The notes: a model not told the origin generated them from the sequence alone. A DNA stretch of 64,000 bases from Gordonia hongkongensis (GCF_023078355.1 NZ_CP095552.1:2728001-2792000); one strand, 5' to 3'; shown: positions 19,604 to 29,349, numbered from the stretch's first letter. Numbers and translations are program-made.

Positions 19604-20358
19604 TCACGGGTGAACGCCACGCTTGTTGAGCCAGGCCTGGGGGTTGATTTTGGTGCCGTTGGCGTCCCAGACCTCGTAGTGCAGGTGGGGGCCGGTGGAC
19701 TGGCCGCGGTTGCCGACGGTCGCGATCTTCTGGCCGGCGCGCACATGCTGGCCGGGGTGGACGAAGCTCTCGTTGACGTGTCCGAAGACGCCGACGGTGC
19801 CGTCGTCCTGCTTCACGCGGACCCACTGGCCGAAGCCGGAAGCCGGGCCGGACTCGAGGACGACGCCGTCGGTCACGGCGTAGATGGGCGTTCCGATCTT
19901 GTTGGCGATGTCGACTCCGTTGTGGTGGGTGCCCCAGCGCGGGCCGTAGCCCGAGGTCACGGTGCCGCTGACCGGCTTCACCGCGCTCTTGATGCCGGGC
20001 AGACCCGGGTTACCGGGCTCGAATACCGACGGGGGCAGAACGTCGCGAGCGAATTTGTCGAGTTCAGGCGGCAGGACCACGCCGGCCGGGAGCTTGACGT
20101 TCTCCGGAAGCGCGATCTTCGGCGCAGGCGGGGAGCAGGCTGCGCCGCTGCCTGCGCGGCGGTGCCGGCACTCAGGCCGACCGCACCGACGAACGCGGCG
20201 AACGCACCCGTTCGCAGGGCCGTGCGGGTGGTGGAGCGCGAGGTGGCACGATGGCGGCCAGGGCACCGGGTGCTCGACGTCGAGTCGAGCAGGGCGCGGG
20301 TGGCGGGGCGCGTCGAAGAGTCGGCGTTCAGTCGGTGAAGAGGCAAAGCATTGTCCAT
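19604..20358 (-). pseudogene. Secreted M23 (LytM-type) peptidase, one-base frameshift
   Basis: The reading starts at 20358 (MDNALPLHRL) with a basic N-region and a hydrophobic signal/anchor ending in TAAQAAAQ, then shifts frame near 20135. One missing C in a C run would join the two parts as ...QPAPPPAPKIALPENV. The second part holds the LytM zinc site: HHNGVDIANKIGTP and the HLH of TGPHLHYEVW. The intact product would be about 250 residues, acting on peptidoglycan cross-bridges outside the cell. Upstream, GGTAAC (20368-20373) and GTTACC (20402-20407) form an inverted repeat over the likely promoter. Confidence 0.78.
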
Positions 20359-20525
20359 CTCAGATTGGGTAACAGTTCGGTATCGGCAAGGACACGGCAA
20401 AGTTACCTTCCCGGACATAAGTAGACACTGAGAGTCAGCCCGAAGCGCCAACGAAGCCGCAGGTGAGACTCCCAACGAGATCCCGGTCACAGGGGTCGTC
20501 GAAACGGCGTGGCACCGTGGAATCC

Positions 20526-20816
20526 ATGCCCGAGCCCGAACACACGCCCGACGGCCACCACATCATCGTGAACGGCCGCAAGTGGCGGGCGACGGATCCG
20601 CTGATCCCGGACGAGCGCCGATCCGAATTGCAGTCGATCCTCATGGCGTGGCGTCGGGACGTGAAACGGACGAAGGGCGCACCTGGGTCTCGCCAGGGCG
20701 TCCAGGCGGCGAAGGTCGCGCTGGGGGAGCGCGGGACCCCGTGGTGGGAGCAGACCGATGACGAGCGGCGCGAGCGGTGGGAGACCGAGGTCGCGCGACC
20801 CGACGACCAAGATTGA
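20526..20816 (+). CDS. Small conserved hypothetical protein
   Basis: 96 residues, hydrophilic and tryptophan-containing (VNGRKWRATDPLIPD; GTPWWEQTDDERRERW), without signal peptide or membrane segment. Proteins of this look are common single genes in actinobacteria and are sometimes labelled 'biopolymer transporter Tol' without evidence. It ends 6 bases before the stop of the convergent tetR gene. Function unknown. Confidence 0.65.
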   Translation: MPEPEHTPDGHHIIVNGRKWRATDPLIPDERRSELQSILMAWRRDVKRTKGAPGSRQGVQAAKVALGERGTPWWEQTDDERRERWETEVARPDDQD

Positions 20817-20822
20817 CTAGCG

Positions 20823-21479
20823 CTACCGCGGCAGCAGCGACTCCGCGGCGTAGCGGCCGGCGCGCTCGAAGCTCTCGCTCACCTCGAAGCCGGGATCGAT
20901 CTGCCAGTAACGCATGCTCGACACGTAGATCGCCGCAACCATCTGGGCGAGGAACTCCGGCGGATGATCGGTCCGCACATCCTGCTGTTCGACGCCGCGC
21001 TCGATGAGCCGCAGCACCTCCGACGTGAACACGTGGCTGCGTTCACCGAGCGTCCCCGACATCGACGAAATCCGTTCGATCTCGCTTGTCACCGTCCGCA
21101 TGTAGTCCGGGTCGGCGACCGACGAACGAGCGAAGTCGACGAACACACCCACCACGCGCTCGTACGTACTCAGCGGCTTCTCGAGCATCGCGTCGACGAC
21201 GTGCGAGAACGTCCCCATCAGCTGGGCGTACAGATCGGTGAGCAGGTCGTCCTTGCTCGGGAAGTAGTTGAAGAACGTCGCCCGCGACACCTCGGCACGC
21301 TCGGCGATCGACTCGACCGTCGCGGCGCTCCCCTCGGAGGCGAGCAGTTCGCGCGCAGCGATCAGCAGGCGTTCGCGCGTCTGTTGCTTGTTGCGTTCCC
21401 GCCGGCCCATGGCCGGAGCTTCGGTCAATGTGGTGCCTTCCGTACGGGCGGGGCGACCCCGACCAACCAATTCTTGCAT
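20823..21479 (-). CDS. TetR-family transcriptional regulator
   Basis: 218 residues from ATG at 21479, which has a GGGGGCGGA ribosome binding site; a later ATG at 21410 would still keep the DNA-binding domain. The N-terminal HTH is classic TetR (ATVESIAERAEVSRATFFNYFPSKDDLL), and the C-terminal helical ligand domain is unassignable. It is divergent from the branched-chain-type ABC transporter operon, with a palindrome just upstream of its start. It probably controls itself and that transporter. Confidence 0.85.
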   Translation of the reverse strand: MQELVGRGRPARTEGTTLTEAPAMGRRERNKQQTRERLLIAARELLASEGSAATVESIAERAEVSRATFFNYFPSKDDLLTDLYAQLMGTFSHVVDAMLEKPLSTYERVVGVFVDFARSSVADPDYMRTVTSEIERISSMSGTLGERSHVFTSEVLRLIERGVEQQDVRTDHPPEFLAQMVAAIYVSSMRYWQIDPGFEVSESFERAGRYAAESLLPR

Positions 21480-21488
21480 TCCGCCCCC

Positions 21489-21513
21489 AAAGTTTGGATG
21501 GGCGTCTAACTTT
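21489..21513. promoter_or_regulatory. Palindromic candidate TetR operator
   Basis: The arms AAAGTT (21489-21494) and AACTTT (21508-21513) are separated by 13 bases. The site lies 10 bases upstream of the tetR start, in the 305-base region divergent from the ABC transporter. The rest of that gap contains no gene I can support. Confidence 0.5.
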
Positions 21514-21784
21514 TTCCTCTGAGTCCAGTGTGAGGTCGTCGATCCATCAGACGACGTCACGCGAGTCGACCGCGGGGGGATCTTCCGGCGCCGGACCGAC
21601 GACTTGTGCTGCCATACGCACCGGCCGTCAACCGAGCCGAGACTCATTGCAGGACAGAATATTTCGAATCCGACCGACGACTGCGACCTGCGGGTTACAG
21701 TCGCCACCGAGTCAGCAAATCCGACATTTCGTCCGTCTCCGCAGCGGGGCGGCGACTTGTCGAATCACGATCGAAGGGGATCGC

Positions 21785-23020
21785 ATGAAATCACCCAGTG
21801 CACTCAGGCGTGTGCTTCGGACCGCGACGGTGATCGGCTGTTCCGGGGTGCTCGCGCTCGGAGCGCTGACGGCCTGCGCCGACGACAGCTCGGAGAGCTC
21901 CACCGCCGGCGAGACCAGCCAGCTCCCCAGCAACCCGGCCACCGGCGACCCGGTCAAGGTCGGCCTGATCGTCCCCGAGGGCGGTGCGGTGACGACGCCG
22001 ATGGTGCGCGAGGGCAGCGAAGCCGCCGTCGAATACCTGAACAACAACGGCGGCGGCATCGGCGGTCACCAGATCGAACTGGTCGTGTGCAAGCAGCAGG
22101 AAGAACCCGCCTCGGCCACCAAGTGCGCGAATCAGATGGTGGAGCAGCAGGTTTCGGTCGTGGTCTCGCCGCTGGGCGCGCAGGGTGCGGTCATGCTGCC
22201 GATCATCGCCGGCGCCAAGATCCCGTTCGTCGCACAGGCTCCGGTGTCACAAGCGGAGATGGCGACCCCCGGCTCGTTCATGCTCTCCGGCGGCATCGTG
22301 GCGGTCCTCGCGGGACAGGCCGCGACCGCCGCCAAGGACGGACTCAAGAAGGTCACCCTGATCATCGGTGACTCCGGTGACGCGGCCGCGTCGGTGAAAG
22401 CACTGGGCGATCCGATGTTCCAGCGTGCCGGCGTCGCGCTGAACGTCGTCACCGTGCCGGTCGGCGCCGCCGACCTGACACCGCAGATCACCGCGGGTCT
22501 CGCCGACAACCCGGATGCGGTCAGCATCCTCGGCGACACCCGCCAGTGCATCTCGGTCCTCAAGACGCTGCAGACCGTCGCCCCCGACGCTTCGAAGTAC
22601 CTCATCGCCAGCTGCCTCGACAAGCCCGTCCTCGACGCCGTCGGCAACGACGCGGTCTCCGGCGCCAAGGCGTTCACCACGGTCAACCTCAGTTCCGACG
22701 ACCCGAGCGTCACCCAATACCGCAGCGTCATGGCGCAATACGCGCCCGACACCGATCCGGCCGGCCTCGCCTACATCGGCTACCAGGTGATGACCGCACT
22801 CGGCGAGCTGAACGGCCTCGAGGGCGCCGTCGACGCCCAGACGTTCACCACGGCACTGTCACAGGCCAAGGACGTCCCGCTCCCGGCCGCACCCGGCATC
22901 ACCTTCACCTGCAACGGTCAGGCCTTCCCGCCGCTGACGTCGCTGTGCAGCAAGGCGATCCTGGTCAGTGACGTGACCGCCGACGCCAAGCTCGAGAACA
23001 CCGTCGTCACCAACAACTAG
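21785..23020 (+). CDS. Periplasmic-binding lipoprotein of branched-chain-type ABC uptake (LivK-like)
   Basis: 411 residues. The signal peptide ends in the lipobox LGALTAC near residue 31, giving a membrane-anchored solute receptor. The type-1 fold follows (VKVGLIVPEGGAVTTPMVREG, later VVSPLGAQGAVMLPII). The region 'DTRQCISVLKTLQ' forms the hinge side. Leu/Ile/Val receptors and their amide, aromatic and urea-binding relatives share this fold, so the ligand is open. It heads an operon with the fused permease-ATPase and LivF genes. Confidence 0.85.
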   Translation: MKSPSALRRVLRTATVIGCSGVLALGALTACADDSSESSTAGETSQLPSNPATGDPVKVGLIVPEGGAVTTPMVREGSEAAVEYLNNNGGGIGGHQIELVVCKQQEEPASATKCANQMVEQQVSVVVSPLGAQGAVMLPIIAGAKIPFVAQAPVSQAEMATPGSFMLSGGIVAVLAGQAATAAKDGLKKVTLIIGDSGDAAASVKALGDPMFQRAGVALNVVTVPVGAADLTPQITAGLADNPDAVSILGDTRQCISVLKTLQTVAPDASKYLIASCLDKPVLDAVGNDAVSGAKAFTTVNLSSDDPSVTQYRSVMAQYAPDTDPAGLAYIGYQVMTALGELNGLEGAVDAQTFTTALSQAKDVPLPAAPGITFTCNGQAFPPLTSLCSKAILVSDVTADAKLENTVVTNN

Positions 23021-23086
23021 TTCCTTCACAGATCGGGGGTCGCGTCCGCGCGGCCCCCGATCCCCGCACTTCCCAGTGGGAGTTCC

Positions 23087-25872
23087 ATGACCGACCATCT
23101 CGCCTTCCTGGTCCTCGGCCTCGGCAACGGGGCCGTCTTCGCCGCACTCGGCCTCGCGTTGGTGATGACGTTCAAGAGTTCCGGCGTCGTCAACTTCGCC
23201 ACCGGCGCGGTGGCGCTGTACGCCGCCTACACCTACGCCTTTCTGCGCCAGGGAGAACTCCTCAACCCCATCCCCGGTTTCCCGGCGACGATCTCGCTCG
23301 GGTCCGAGCTGGGAGTCGCTGCGGCACTGCTCATCTCCGTGGTCGTCGCCGCGATCCTCGGCGTCATCCTGTACCTACTGGTGTTCCGCCCGATGCGGGC
23401 CGCCCCGGCGCTGGCCAAGGCGGTCGCTGCGATCGGCCTGATGCTCGTCATCCAGGCGCTCATCGCGCTGCGGGTCGGCGAGAACGCGCCCAGCGTCGGA
23501 CCCATCTTCAAGATCGACACATTTACGATCGGATCCAGCGCAGTTCCGACGGACCGTCTGATGCTGGCCGTGGTCATCGTCGGACTCGCGATCTGCGCGG
23601 GACTCGTGCTGCGCTACACCCGCTTCGGCGTGGCGACGGAGGCCGCCGCCGAATCCGAGAAGGGCGCCCTGGTCACCGGCCTCTCACCGGACCGGATCGC
23701 GGTCGCCAACTGGGCGTTGTCGTCGGCAACTGCCGGTCTAGGCGGCGTGCTCATCGCCCCGATCGTTCCACTCAATCCCGTGGCCTACACGATGTTCATC
23801 GTGCCGGCCCTCGCCGCGGCGCTGGTCGGCAACTTCACCGCGATATCGATCACGGTCGGCGCCGGGCTTGTCATCGGCATGCTGCAGTCCGAGGCCACCA
23901 AACTCCAGACCACCTGGGACTGGATGCCCGACGCCGGTGTCGCCGAAGCGGTCCCGCTGATCCTCATCATCGGCTTCCTCCTCATCCGCGGGCGTCCTTT
24001 GCCGGGCCGTGGCGCGGTCACGCGCAACGACCTCGGCCGGTCACCGCGTCCGAACCGTCTGGTGATACCGGGGATCGTCGGTGTCGTCGTTGCGGTACTG
24101 GCACTCGTCACCACCTCCGGCAGTCTCCGGCTCGCCGTGATCGCCACGATGATTTACGCCATCATCGCGCTGTCCCAGGTCGTCGTCACCGGGTACGCGG
24201 GCCAGGTGTCGCTGGCGCAACTGACGCTCGCCGGCGTCGGCGCCTACGCGCTCAGCCGACTGACCGACGACCTCAACATCCCGTTCCCGCTCGCCCCGCT
24301 GCTCGCCGCCTGCGCGGCGATGGTCACCGGCGTCATCGTCGGCCTGCCCGCTCTTCGGGTGCGCGGGTTACCGCTCATGGTCGCGACGCTCGCTCTCGCC
24401 GTGTTCTGCGAGGCGTTCTGGTTCCGCAACCCGTCGCTCAACGGCGGATTGCAGGGTGCGCCTGTCGAATCCCCGTCGATCTTCGGCATCGATCTGGGAA
24501 TTGGTGCGGGTGAGGGATATCCGCGGATCGCCTTCGGCATCCTGTGCCTCGTGGTGCTGACCCTGGTGGCGTACGCGGTGGCAATTCTCCGTCGCAGCGG
24601 ACTCGGCGCGTCGATGCTGGCCGTGCGCGCCAACGAACGGTCCGCAGCCGCGGCCGGGATCAACGTCGGCGCAACCAAACTCATCGCCTTCGCGATCGCA
24701 TCGTTCCTCGCCGGACTGGGCGGATCGCTGCTGGCGTACCAGCAGACCCTCGCGACCGCAGGGAGCTACGCCGTCTTCGCCGGGATCGGACTCTTCGCGG
24801 TCTTCTACATCGCCGGCGTCACCTCGATCTCCGGAGCCGTCCTCGCCGGCATCATCGCGCCTGGTGGGCTGATGTACTTCGCTGCGGACAAGTACGCGTC
24901 GTTCGGCGACTACTACATGCTGGTCAGCGGAGTCCTGCTGGTGCTCACCGTCGTCACGAGTCCCGACGGCGTGATCGGGTATCTGCACAAGATCCCGATG
25001 CCGGCTCGACGTCGTGCACCACAATCGGCTCACGACGACGCTCAGGCCGCGCCGACTCCGCCGGTCACACCGCCCAGTGGCAAGGTTCTGCTCTCGGCTC
25101 GCGACGTCACGGTGCGCTACGGGGCGGTGACCGCCGTCGATGGCGTCAGCTTCGACCTCCGCTCCGGCGAGATCGTCGGCCTCATCGGACCCAACGGCGC
25201 CGGCAAGACGACTCTGATCGACGCCATCAGCGGATTCGCGACCGCGTCCGGAACGGTGACTCTCGGCGGCACGACCCTCAACGGCCTTGCACCACATCGA
25301 CGCAGCCGCGCTGGGCTCGGCCGAACTTTCCAGGACATCGAGCTCTACGGTGAGCTGTCGGTCGCCGAGAACCTGGCGATCGCCGCGCGCCGGGCGCCGG
25401 GGGATACCGCCGAGAACGTCCGCAACGTCCTGCGGATGCTGGAGATCAGCCACCTCAGTGATGTTGTGGCAGCGGACCTCTCGCAAGGTCAGCGTCAGCT
25501 CGTCGCGGTGGCTCGCGTACTCGCCGGTCAGCCCGAGGTTGCGCTGCTCGACGAGCCGGCAGCCGGACTCGACAGCACCGAGAGCCGTTGGCTGGGGGAG
25601 AGGTTGCGGGCGGCCCGGGCGCACGGGGTCTCGATGGTTCTCGTCGACCACGACATGGACCTCGTCCTCAGCCTGTGTGTGATCGGGTCATCGTCCTGGA
25701 TCTCGGATCCGTCATCGCCGAGGGCACCCCGGACGAGATCCGACGATCCCCGGCCGTCGTCAACGCCTACCTCGGTACGCCCTCGTCGGCGGTGGCGGGG
25801 TCCGAGGATTCTTCGCCACCGGACAGCGCTGTCTCCGAGACACATTCGACGACCAAGGAGATGACGCCGTGA
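23087..25872 (+). pseudogene. Fused LivH-LivM-LivG permease/ATPase, frameshifted near its end
   Basis: One reading frame joins three subunits: a LivH-type permease (residues 1-310), a LivM-type permease (320-640) and a LivG-type ATPase (665 on; Walker A IGPNGAGKTT, signature LSQGQRQ, Walker B VALLDEP). After HDMDLVLSLC the frame is lost near 25680, where CTGTGTGTGA has one TG unit too many. Removing it restores CDRVIVLDLG and an end at 25872 that overlaps livF. Lost residues lie past the ATPase core, so even the shifted protein keeps the main motifs. Such fusions are known in actinobacteria. About 927 residues if intact. Confidence 0.82.
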
Positions 25873-26591
25873 CGGTCCTCGAATGCCGTGGCCTCGACGC
25901 CGGGTACTCGCGCGGCAAAGCCTGCGTCCACGGCCTCGATCTGTCCGTCGAAGCAGGGGAGATCGTCGCTTTGCTCGGACCGAACGGGGCCGGAAAGACG
26001 ACGCTGCTCACCACCGTTGCCGGTCTTCTGCCGCGACTCGACGGCGAGGTTAGCGTCGGCGGTCACGCAGTTCGGTCAGGGGATGCGCGTGCGGCCGTGC
26101 GTGCCGGACTCGTCCTGGTTCCGGACGACCGGTCGCTGTTCAAGCAACTCACGACCCGACAGAACCTCCAGCTGGCCATTCGACGACGCGGGGCGGCTCG
26201 GACCGACGCCGTCGACCGGGTGCTCGACCACTTCCCGGCTCTCAGAGACCGACTCAAGGTCGCCGCGGGCGAGCTGTCTGGGGGAGAGCAGCAGATGCTC
26301 GCGATCGGGCGTGCGCTGTTGCAGCAGCCGAGAGTGCTGCTGATCGACGAACTGAGCATGGGACTCGCACCCATCGTTGTCGAATCGATCCTGCCCGTCC
26401 TGCGGGATGTCGCCGACACCGAGGGCACCGCGGTGGTTCTCGTCGAACAGCATGTTCGGTTGGCGCTCGGCATCGCGGATCGGGCGATCGTGCTGGTCCA
26501 CGGCGAAATCGCTCTGACGGACTCCGCGGCGTCGCTTGCCGGTGACATCGGGAGGATCGAGGAGGCGTACCTCGGGAGTGCTGCTCACTAG
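25869..26591 (+). CDS. livF: Branched-chain-type ABC transporter ATPase (LivF-like)
   Basis: 240 residues from GTG at 25869, overlapping the upstream stop. Walker A LLGPNGAGKTT, signature LSGGEQQ and Walker B VLLIDELSMGLAP are complete, and the H-loop VEQHVRLAL is present. This is the second, LivF-type ATPase subunit of the uptake system. It is followed by a REP palindrome that probably forms the operon's transcript end. Confidence 0.9.
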   Translation: MTVLECRGLDAGYSRGKACVHGLDLSVEAGEIVALLGPNGAGKTTLLTTVAGLLPRLDGEVSVGGHAVRSGDARAAVRAGLVLVPDDRSLFKQLTTRQNLQLAIRRRGAARTDAVDRVLDHFPALRDRLKVAAGELSGGEQQMLAIGRALLQQPRVLLIDELSMGLAPIVVESILPVLRDVADTEGTAVVLVEQHVRLALGIADRAIVLVHGEIALTDSAASLAGDIGRIEEAYLGSAAH

Positions 26592-26628
26592 CGTCAGGCA
26601 GCTGCCGTCCCCTGCTCCCGCCTCCCTT

Positions 26629-26738
26629 TGCTCCCTGAGGTGTGAGGAGCGATAGCGACGAACCACGAAGGGCATCGCGAGGCGCCTCACCAGCCCTTCG
26701 AGGCTCGTCGCTCGCGCTCCTCGCACCTCAGGGGGCAA
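26629..26738. repeat. REP palindrome, copy 2
   Basis: The element begins TGCTCCCTGAGGTG and ends CGCACCTCAGGGGGCA, so its ends are inverted copies able to fold into a long hairpin. It sits directly after livF. Compared with the other copies it carries extra bases in the left arm (GGAGCGATAGCG). Confidence 0.85.
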
Positions 26739-26813
26739 GGGGTGGACACCGCAGGGAGCGGTGGGGGGTCGCTCTTGCGGCTCGGGGAGCAATGGCGAGC
26801 GCGGCGGCCACCA

Positions 26814-26848
26814 TTGACATGCAAGTAGCGACTTGCCTATTGTCAGGT
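26814..26848 (+). promoter_or_regulatory. arsR promoter with embedded operator, leaderless start
   Basis: The -35 TTGACA (26814-26819) and a -10-like TATTGT (26838-26843) are separated by an 18-base spacer that contains the perfect palindrome GCAAGTAGCGACTTGC (26821-26836). Transcription would begin within a few bases of the GTG at 26849, so the mRNA is predicted to be leaderless. A repressor on the palindrome would block polymerase directly. Confidence 0.7.
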
Positions 26849-27133
26849 GTGGCCGACGTGTTCCATGCACTCGATGACTCGACGAGGCGAGCAATCCTCG
26901 ACGAGCTGGTCGAACGGGACGGCCAGACGTTGTTCGAGATCTGCGGTCGTCTCACGTCTCGGCGTGGGCTCAACCTGAGCCGACAGGCGATCTCCCAGCA
27001 CCTCGGCGTGCTGGAGACGGCCGGACTGGTCCACACCGAGAAACGCGGACGTTCCAAATTCCACTACTTCGACCCCGCACCGCTCGGCGAGATCGCCGAG
27101 CGGTGGCCCGCCCCTCGAAAGGACCTCCCATGA
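26849..27133 (+). CDS. ArsR-family repressor
   Basis: 94 residues from GTG 26849. Upstream ATGs at 26792 and 26819 lie in or before the promoter, so they are not real starts. The winged HTH is typical (VFHALDDSTRRAILDELV, LNLSRQAISQHLGVLETAGLV). There is no CxC metal motif, so it likely belongs to the SdpR/non-metal ArsR group paired with VOC or SRPBCC proteins. It is coupled by an ATGA overlap to the VOC gene and should repress both through the palindrome. Confidence 0.88.
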   Translation: MADVFHALDDSTRRAILDELVERDGQTLFEICGRLTSRRGLNLSRQAISQHLGVLETAGLVHTEKRGRSKFHYFDPAPLGEIAERWPAPRKDLP

Positions 27134-27534
27134 GAATGACACTGATGTCCGTCTTCGTCGACGACCAGCGTAAGGCGCACGAGTTCTACACCGAGATACT
27201 CGGATTCACGACTCGCCATGACATTCCGATGGGCGAGAACACGTGGTGGTTGACGGTGGTCTCCCCTCACGATCCCGAGGGGATGGAACTTCTTCTCGAA
27301 CCGTCTGGCCACCCCGCGGTCAAGCCCTACCGTGACGCGCTCATCGAAGACGGAATCCCGTTGGCGCAGTTCGCCGTCGACGATGTGCAGGCCGAGTACG
27401 AGCGGCTACGGGGCCTCGGCGTGGAGTTCACCCAGGAACCGACCGATATCGGACCTGCGGTCGTAGCGGTCTTCGACGACACGTGCGGCAATCTGATCCA
27501 GATCGCTGCAACGAAAGACGTTGCCCCGCAGTGA
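27130..27534 (+). CDS. VOC (glyoxalase/bleomycin-resistance fold) protein
   Basis: 134 residues from ATG 27130, overlapping the arsR stop. It shows two beta-alpha-beta-beta-beta repeats (MSVFVDDQRKAHEFYTEILGF; FAVDDVQAEYERLRGLGVEF) and a C-terminal DDTCGNLIQI. Candidate metal ligands are the glutamates of MELLLE and the C-terminal strand. Members of this ArsR-linked group often act on small electrophiles or have unknown substrates. Confidence 0.85.
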   Translation: MRMTLMSVFVDDQRKAHEFYTEILGFTTRHDIPMGENTWWLTVVSPHDPEGMELLLEPSGHPAVKPYRDALIEDGIPLAQFAVDDVQAEYERLRGLGVEFTQEPTDIGPAVVAVFDDTCGNLIQIAATKDVAPQ

Positions 27535-28716
27535 CTATTGCTGTGGAAGCAGCGACTCAGACGCGGGGGATGCCGGTTGTCGGGTAGTCACCGGCGCCTC
27601 GAGCGGAGGAATGTCGACCGCGCGGACCGACAGGTCCTTGATCAGCTCTTCCCACGCGCCGATGTTCGTCGCCCTCTTCTTGCGTGACCCGATGTCGTCA
27701 GTCCACCGAGTAAGCGCGGGCGCGGCTATGTACAGCGGCCTTGCTGGATCATTCTTGTTCGCCTCGAGCAGTCGCGACTGACCCTTGTGGCGCACGGTTT
27801 CTCCGCGCATTCGCAGCGGGCCGAACGCGAGCTTGAAGATGTTGACGATGCGGTAGGCAGCGTTCATCGACTTATTGGTCGCGTACTTCTCGTTCGACGG
27901 GTCGATGGGGAAGCTGATAGGCGTGAATCGCTTGTAGCAGAACTGCAGGCCGGCAAGTTCCGCCTCGCGCACCATCCAGGACAGACTCAGTTCCGAGGGT
28001 TCAGTGACCGCCAGACCACCGCCGATGTCGGAGTGGACCCCCTCGAACCACACCTGTTTGACGTCGATCTCGCCCTCATCTGCCTTGTCGACTTCCCAGA
28101 CACAGGGATCGAATGTCAGCCGACGTTCGTCGATGGCGAGCGCCTGCCTGGCCACTGCGACGTTCTTGCCGAGCTTCACGTCGTGGAACTTGTGCTTGAC
28201 GCGGGTGATGCCGGGAACGCCGAGCGCACCGACGGTGTCGAAGACCCCGATGAACTTGACCGGCACCGGGGCGCCTGGGGTCTTCGCCGGACGATCCTCC
28301 CGCTTCATCCGGTAGTACCGCAGGACTGTTTCAAACAGGTTCTCGGTTGGGTGCTGCGCGAGTTCGAGCGGGGTGACAAGGCCGATGTGCCAGATCATGC
28401 CCCCGAGACTCCGTGCAGTGTATGCGCCGCGACTGAACCCGAAGACGAAGATCTCATCGCCGGGCTCGTAGTTCAGAGCGAGGAATCGGTAGGCATCGAT
28501 CAGGTTGGCATCGAGGCCGCGACCGAACGCCCCGCCGATGACGCGGTCAGACCAGCCCGACCCGGTTCCCACGCCGTTGACGTAATGGACCAGCTGCACA
28601 GCGCCGTCGTCGGCATCGGTGGTGACGGCTCGGGCGATCTTCTCGACATTCGAAATTCGTGGGTCTTTCGACGACTTCCACGTGCCGTCGCAACAGACCA
28701 CCAGACGCTTCTTCAT
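27535..28716 (-). CDS. DUF2235 alpha/beta hydrolase
   Basis: 393 residues from ATG 28716. The family start KKRLVVCCDGTW and the nucleophile elbow GFSRGAY (near residue 105) are present, with Asp in the EGVHSDIGGG motif and downstream His. DUF2235 includes Tle1-type phospholipase effectors of type VI secretion, but in actinobacteria it is normally a lone cytoplasmic protein of unknown substrate. No secretion signal. It is divergent from a secreted M15 peptidase over a 103-base promoter region with an inverted repeat. Confidence 0.85.
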   Translation of the reverse strand: MKKRLVVCCDGTWKSSKDPRISNVEKIARAVTTDADDGAVQLVHYVNGVGTGSGWSDRVIGGAFGRGLDANLIDAYRFLALNYEPGDEIFVFGFSRGAYTARSLGGMIWHIGLVTPLELAQHPTENLFETVLRYYRMKREDRPAKTPGAPVPVKFIGVFDTVGALGVPGITRVKHKFHDVKLGKNVAVARQALAIDERRLTFDPCVWEVDKADEGEIDVKQVWFEGVHSDIGGGLAVTEPSELSLSWMVREAELAGLQFCYKRFTPISFPIDPSNEKYATNKSMNAAYRIVNIFKLAFGPLRMRGETVRHKGQSRLLEANKNDPARPLYIAAPALTRWTDDIGSRKKRATNIGAWEELIKDLSVRAVDIPPLEAPVTTRQPASPASESLLPQQ

Positions 28717-28751
28717 TTTTCCGACCCTCCACAGGCTCGCACGCGGCCCAC

Positions 28752-28817
28752 CCGCAGTAAACGGTAATAGCTCCGACGGTTCGATGCGATAGGCGTCGGT
28801 CGTACGGTTTACTGCGG
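28752..28817. promoter_or_regulatory. Wide inverted repeat in a divergent promoter
   Basis: CCGCAGTAAAC (28752-28762) and GTTTACTGCGG (28807-28817) are perfect 11-base inverted copies, 44 bases apart, one near each divergent start. They look like paired operator sites for one regulator, or a looping site. Confidence 0.55.
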
Positions 28818-28819
28818 TC

Positions 28820-29320
28820 ATGAGGTTCATCGACATCGCGGCCCGGCGAATCACGGTCATCTGTACCGCCGTACTCGGGGCCCTGCTGCTATCCGGACTC
28901 GGCGGCGTACCGGCGAATGCCGCGCCGCCCACCGCCGGCCTCGATCCAGCGCTGGCGGTGGCGTACCAGCAGGCGTCGAACAGCGCACGGGCACAGGGGG
29001 TCTCGCTGTGGATCACGTCCGGTAAGCGGACAGACGCGGAGCAGCGTCAGATGTGGCGCGATGCGATCGCGACCTATGGCAGCCCGGAAGCCGCTCGGCG
29101 GTGGGTCCTGCCGGCGGAACAATCGCCACATGTGAGCGGCCACGCCATCGACGTCGGCCCTCGGGAAGGCGCAGCCTGGCTCGAACGAACCGGTTACCGC
29201 TGGGGTCTGTGCCGAACCTTCGCCAACGAGTGGTGGCACTTCGAGCTCGCGACGGTACCCGGCCTCCCGTGCCCTGCGATGTGGCCCGATGCCGCGGCCC
29301 GCGCTGACCGGCTTCGTTAG
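28820..29320 (+). CDS. Secreted D-alanyl-D-alanine carboxypeptidase, M15/VanY type
   Basis: 166 residues with a clear Sec signal peptide (cleavage after VPANA, near residue 35). The zinc site of M15B peptidases is present: SPHVSGHAIDVG (His and Asp) and EWWHFEL (Glu and His). The S-G-x-R substrate motif reads ITSGKRT. It trims the terminal D-Ala of peptidoglycan stem peptides outside the membrane. The start lies 2 bases after the inverted repeat, so the message has little or no leader. Confidence 0.88.
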   Translation: MRFIDIAARRITVICTAVLGALLLSGLGGVPANAAPPTAGLDPALAVAYQQASNSARAQGVSLWITSGKRTDAEQRQMWRDAIATYGSPEAARRWVLPAEQSPHVSGHAIDVGPREGAAWLERTGYRWGLCRTFANEWWHFELATVPGLPCPAMWPDAAARADRLR

Positions 29321-29349
29321 TGGTGGCCTTTTGTGAGGACCCTTCGTGA

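Noticed and set aside
20359..20470. A c-di-AMP (ydaO-type) riboswitch upstream of the M23 peptidase
   Set aside because: Such riboswitches precede some actinobacterial peptidase genes, but I could not find the conserved core; only a simple inverted repeat is present.
27535..28716. Type VI secretion phospholipase effector
   Set aside because: DUF2235 includes Tle1 effectors, but there are no type VI genes, no immunity gene, and this phylum lacks the system.
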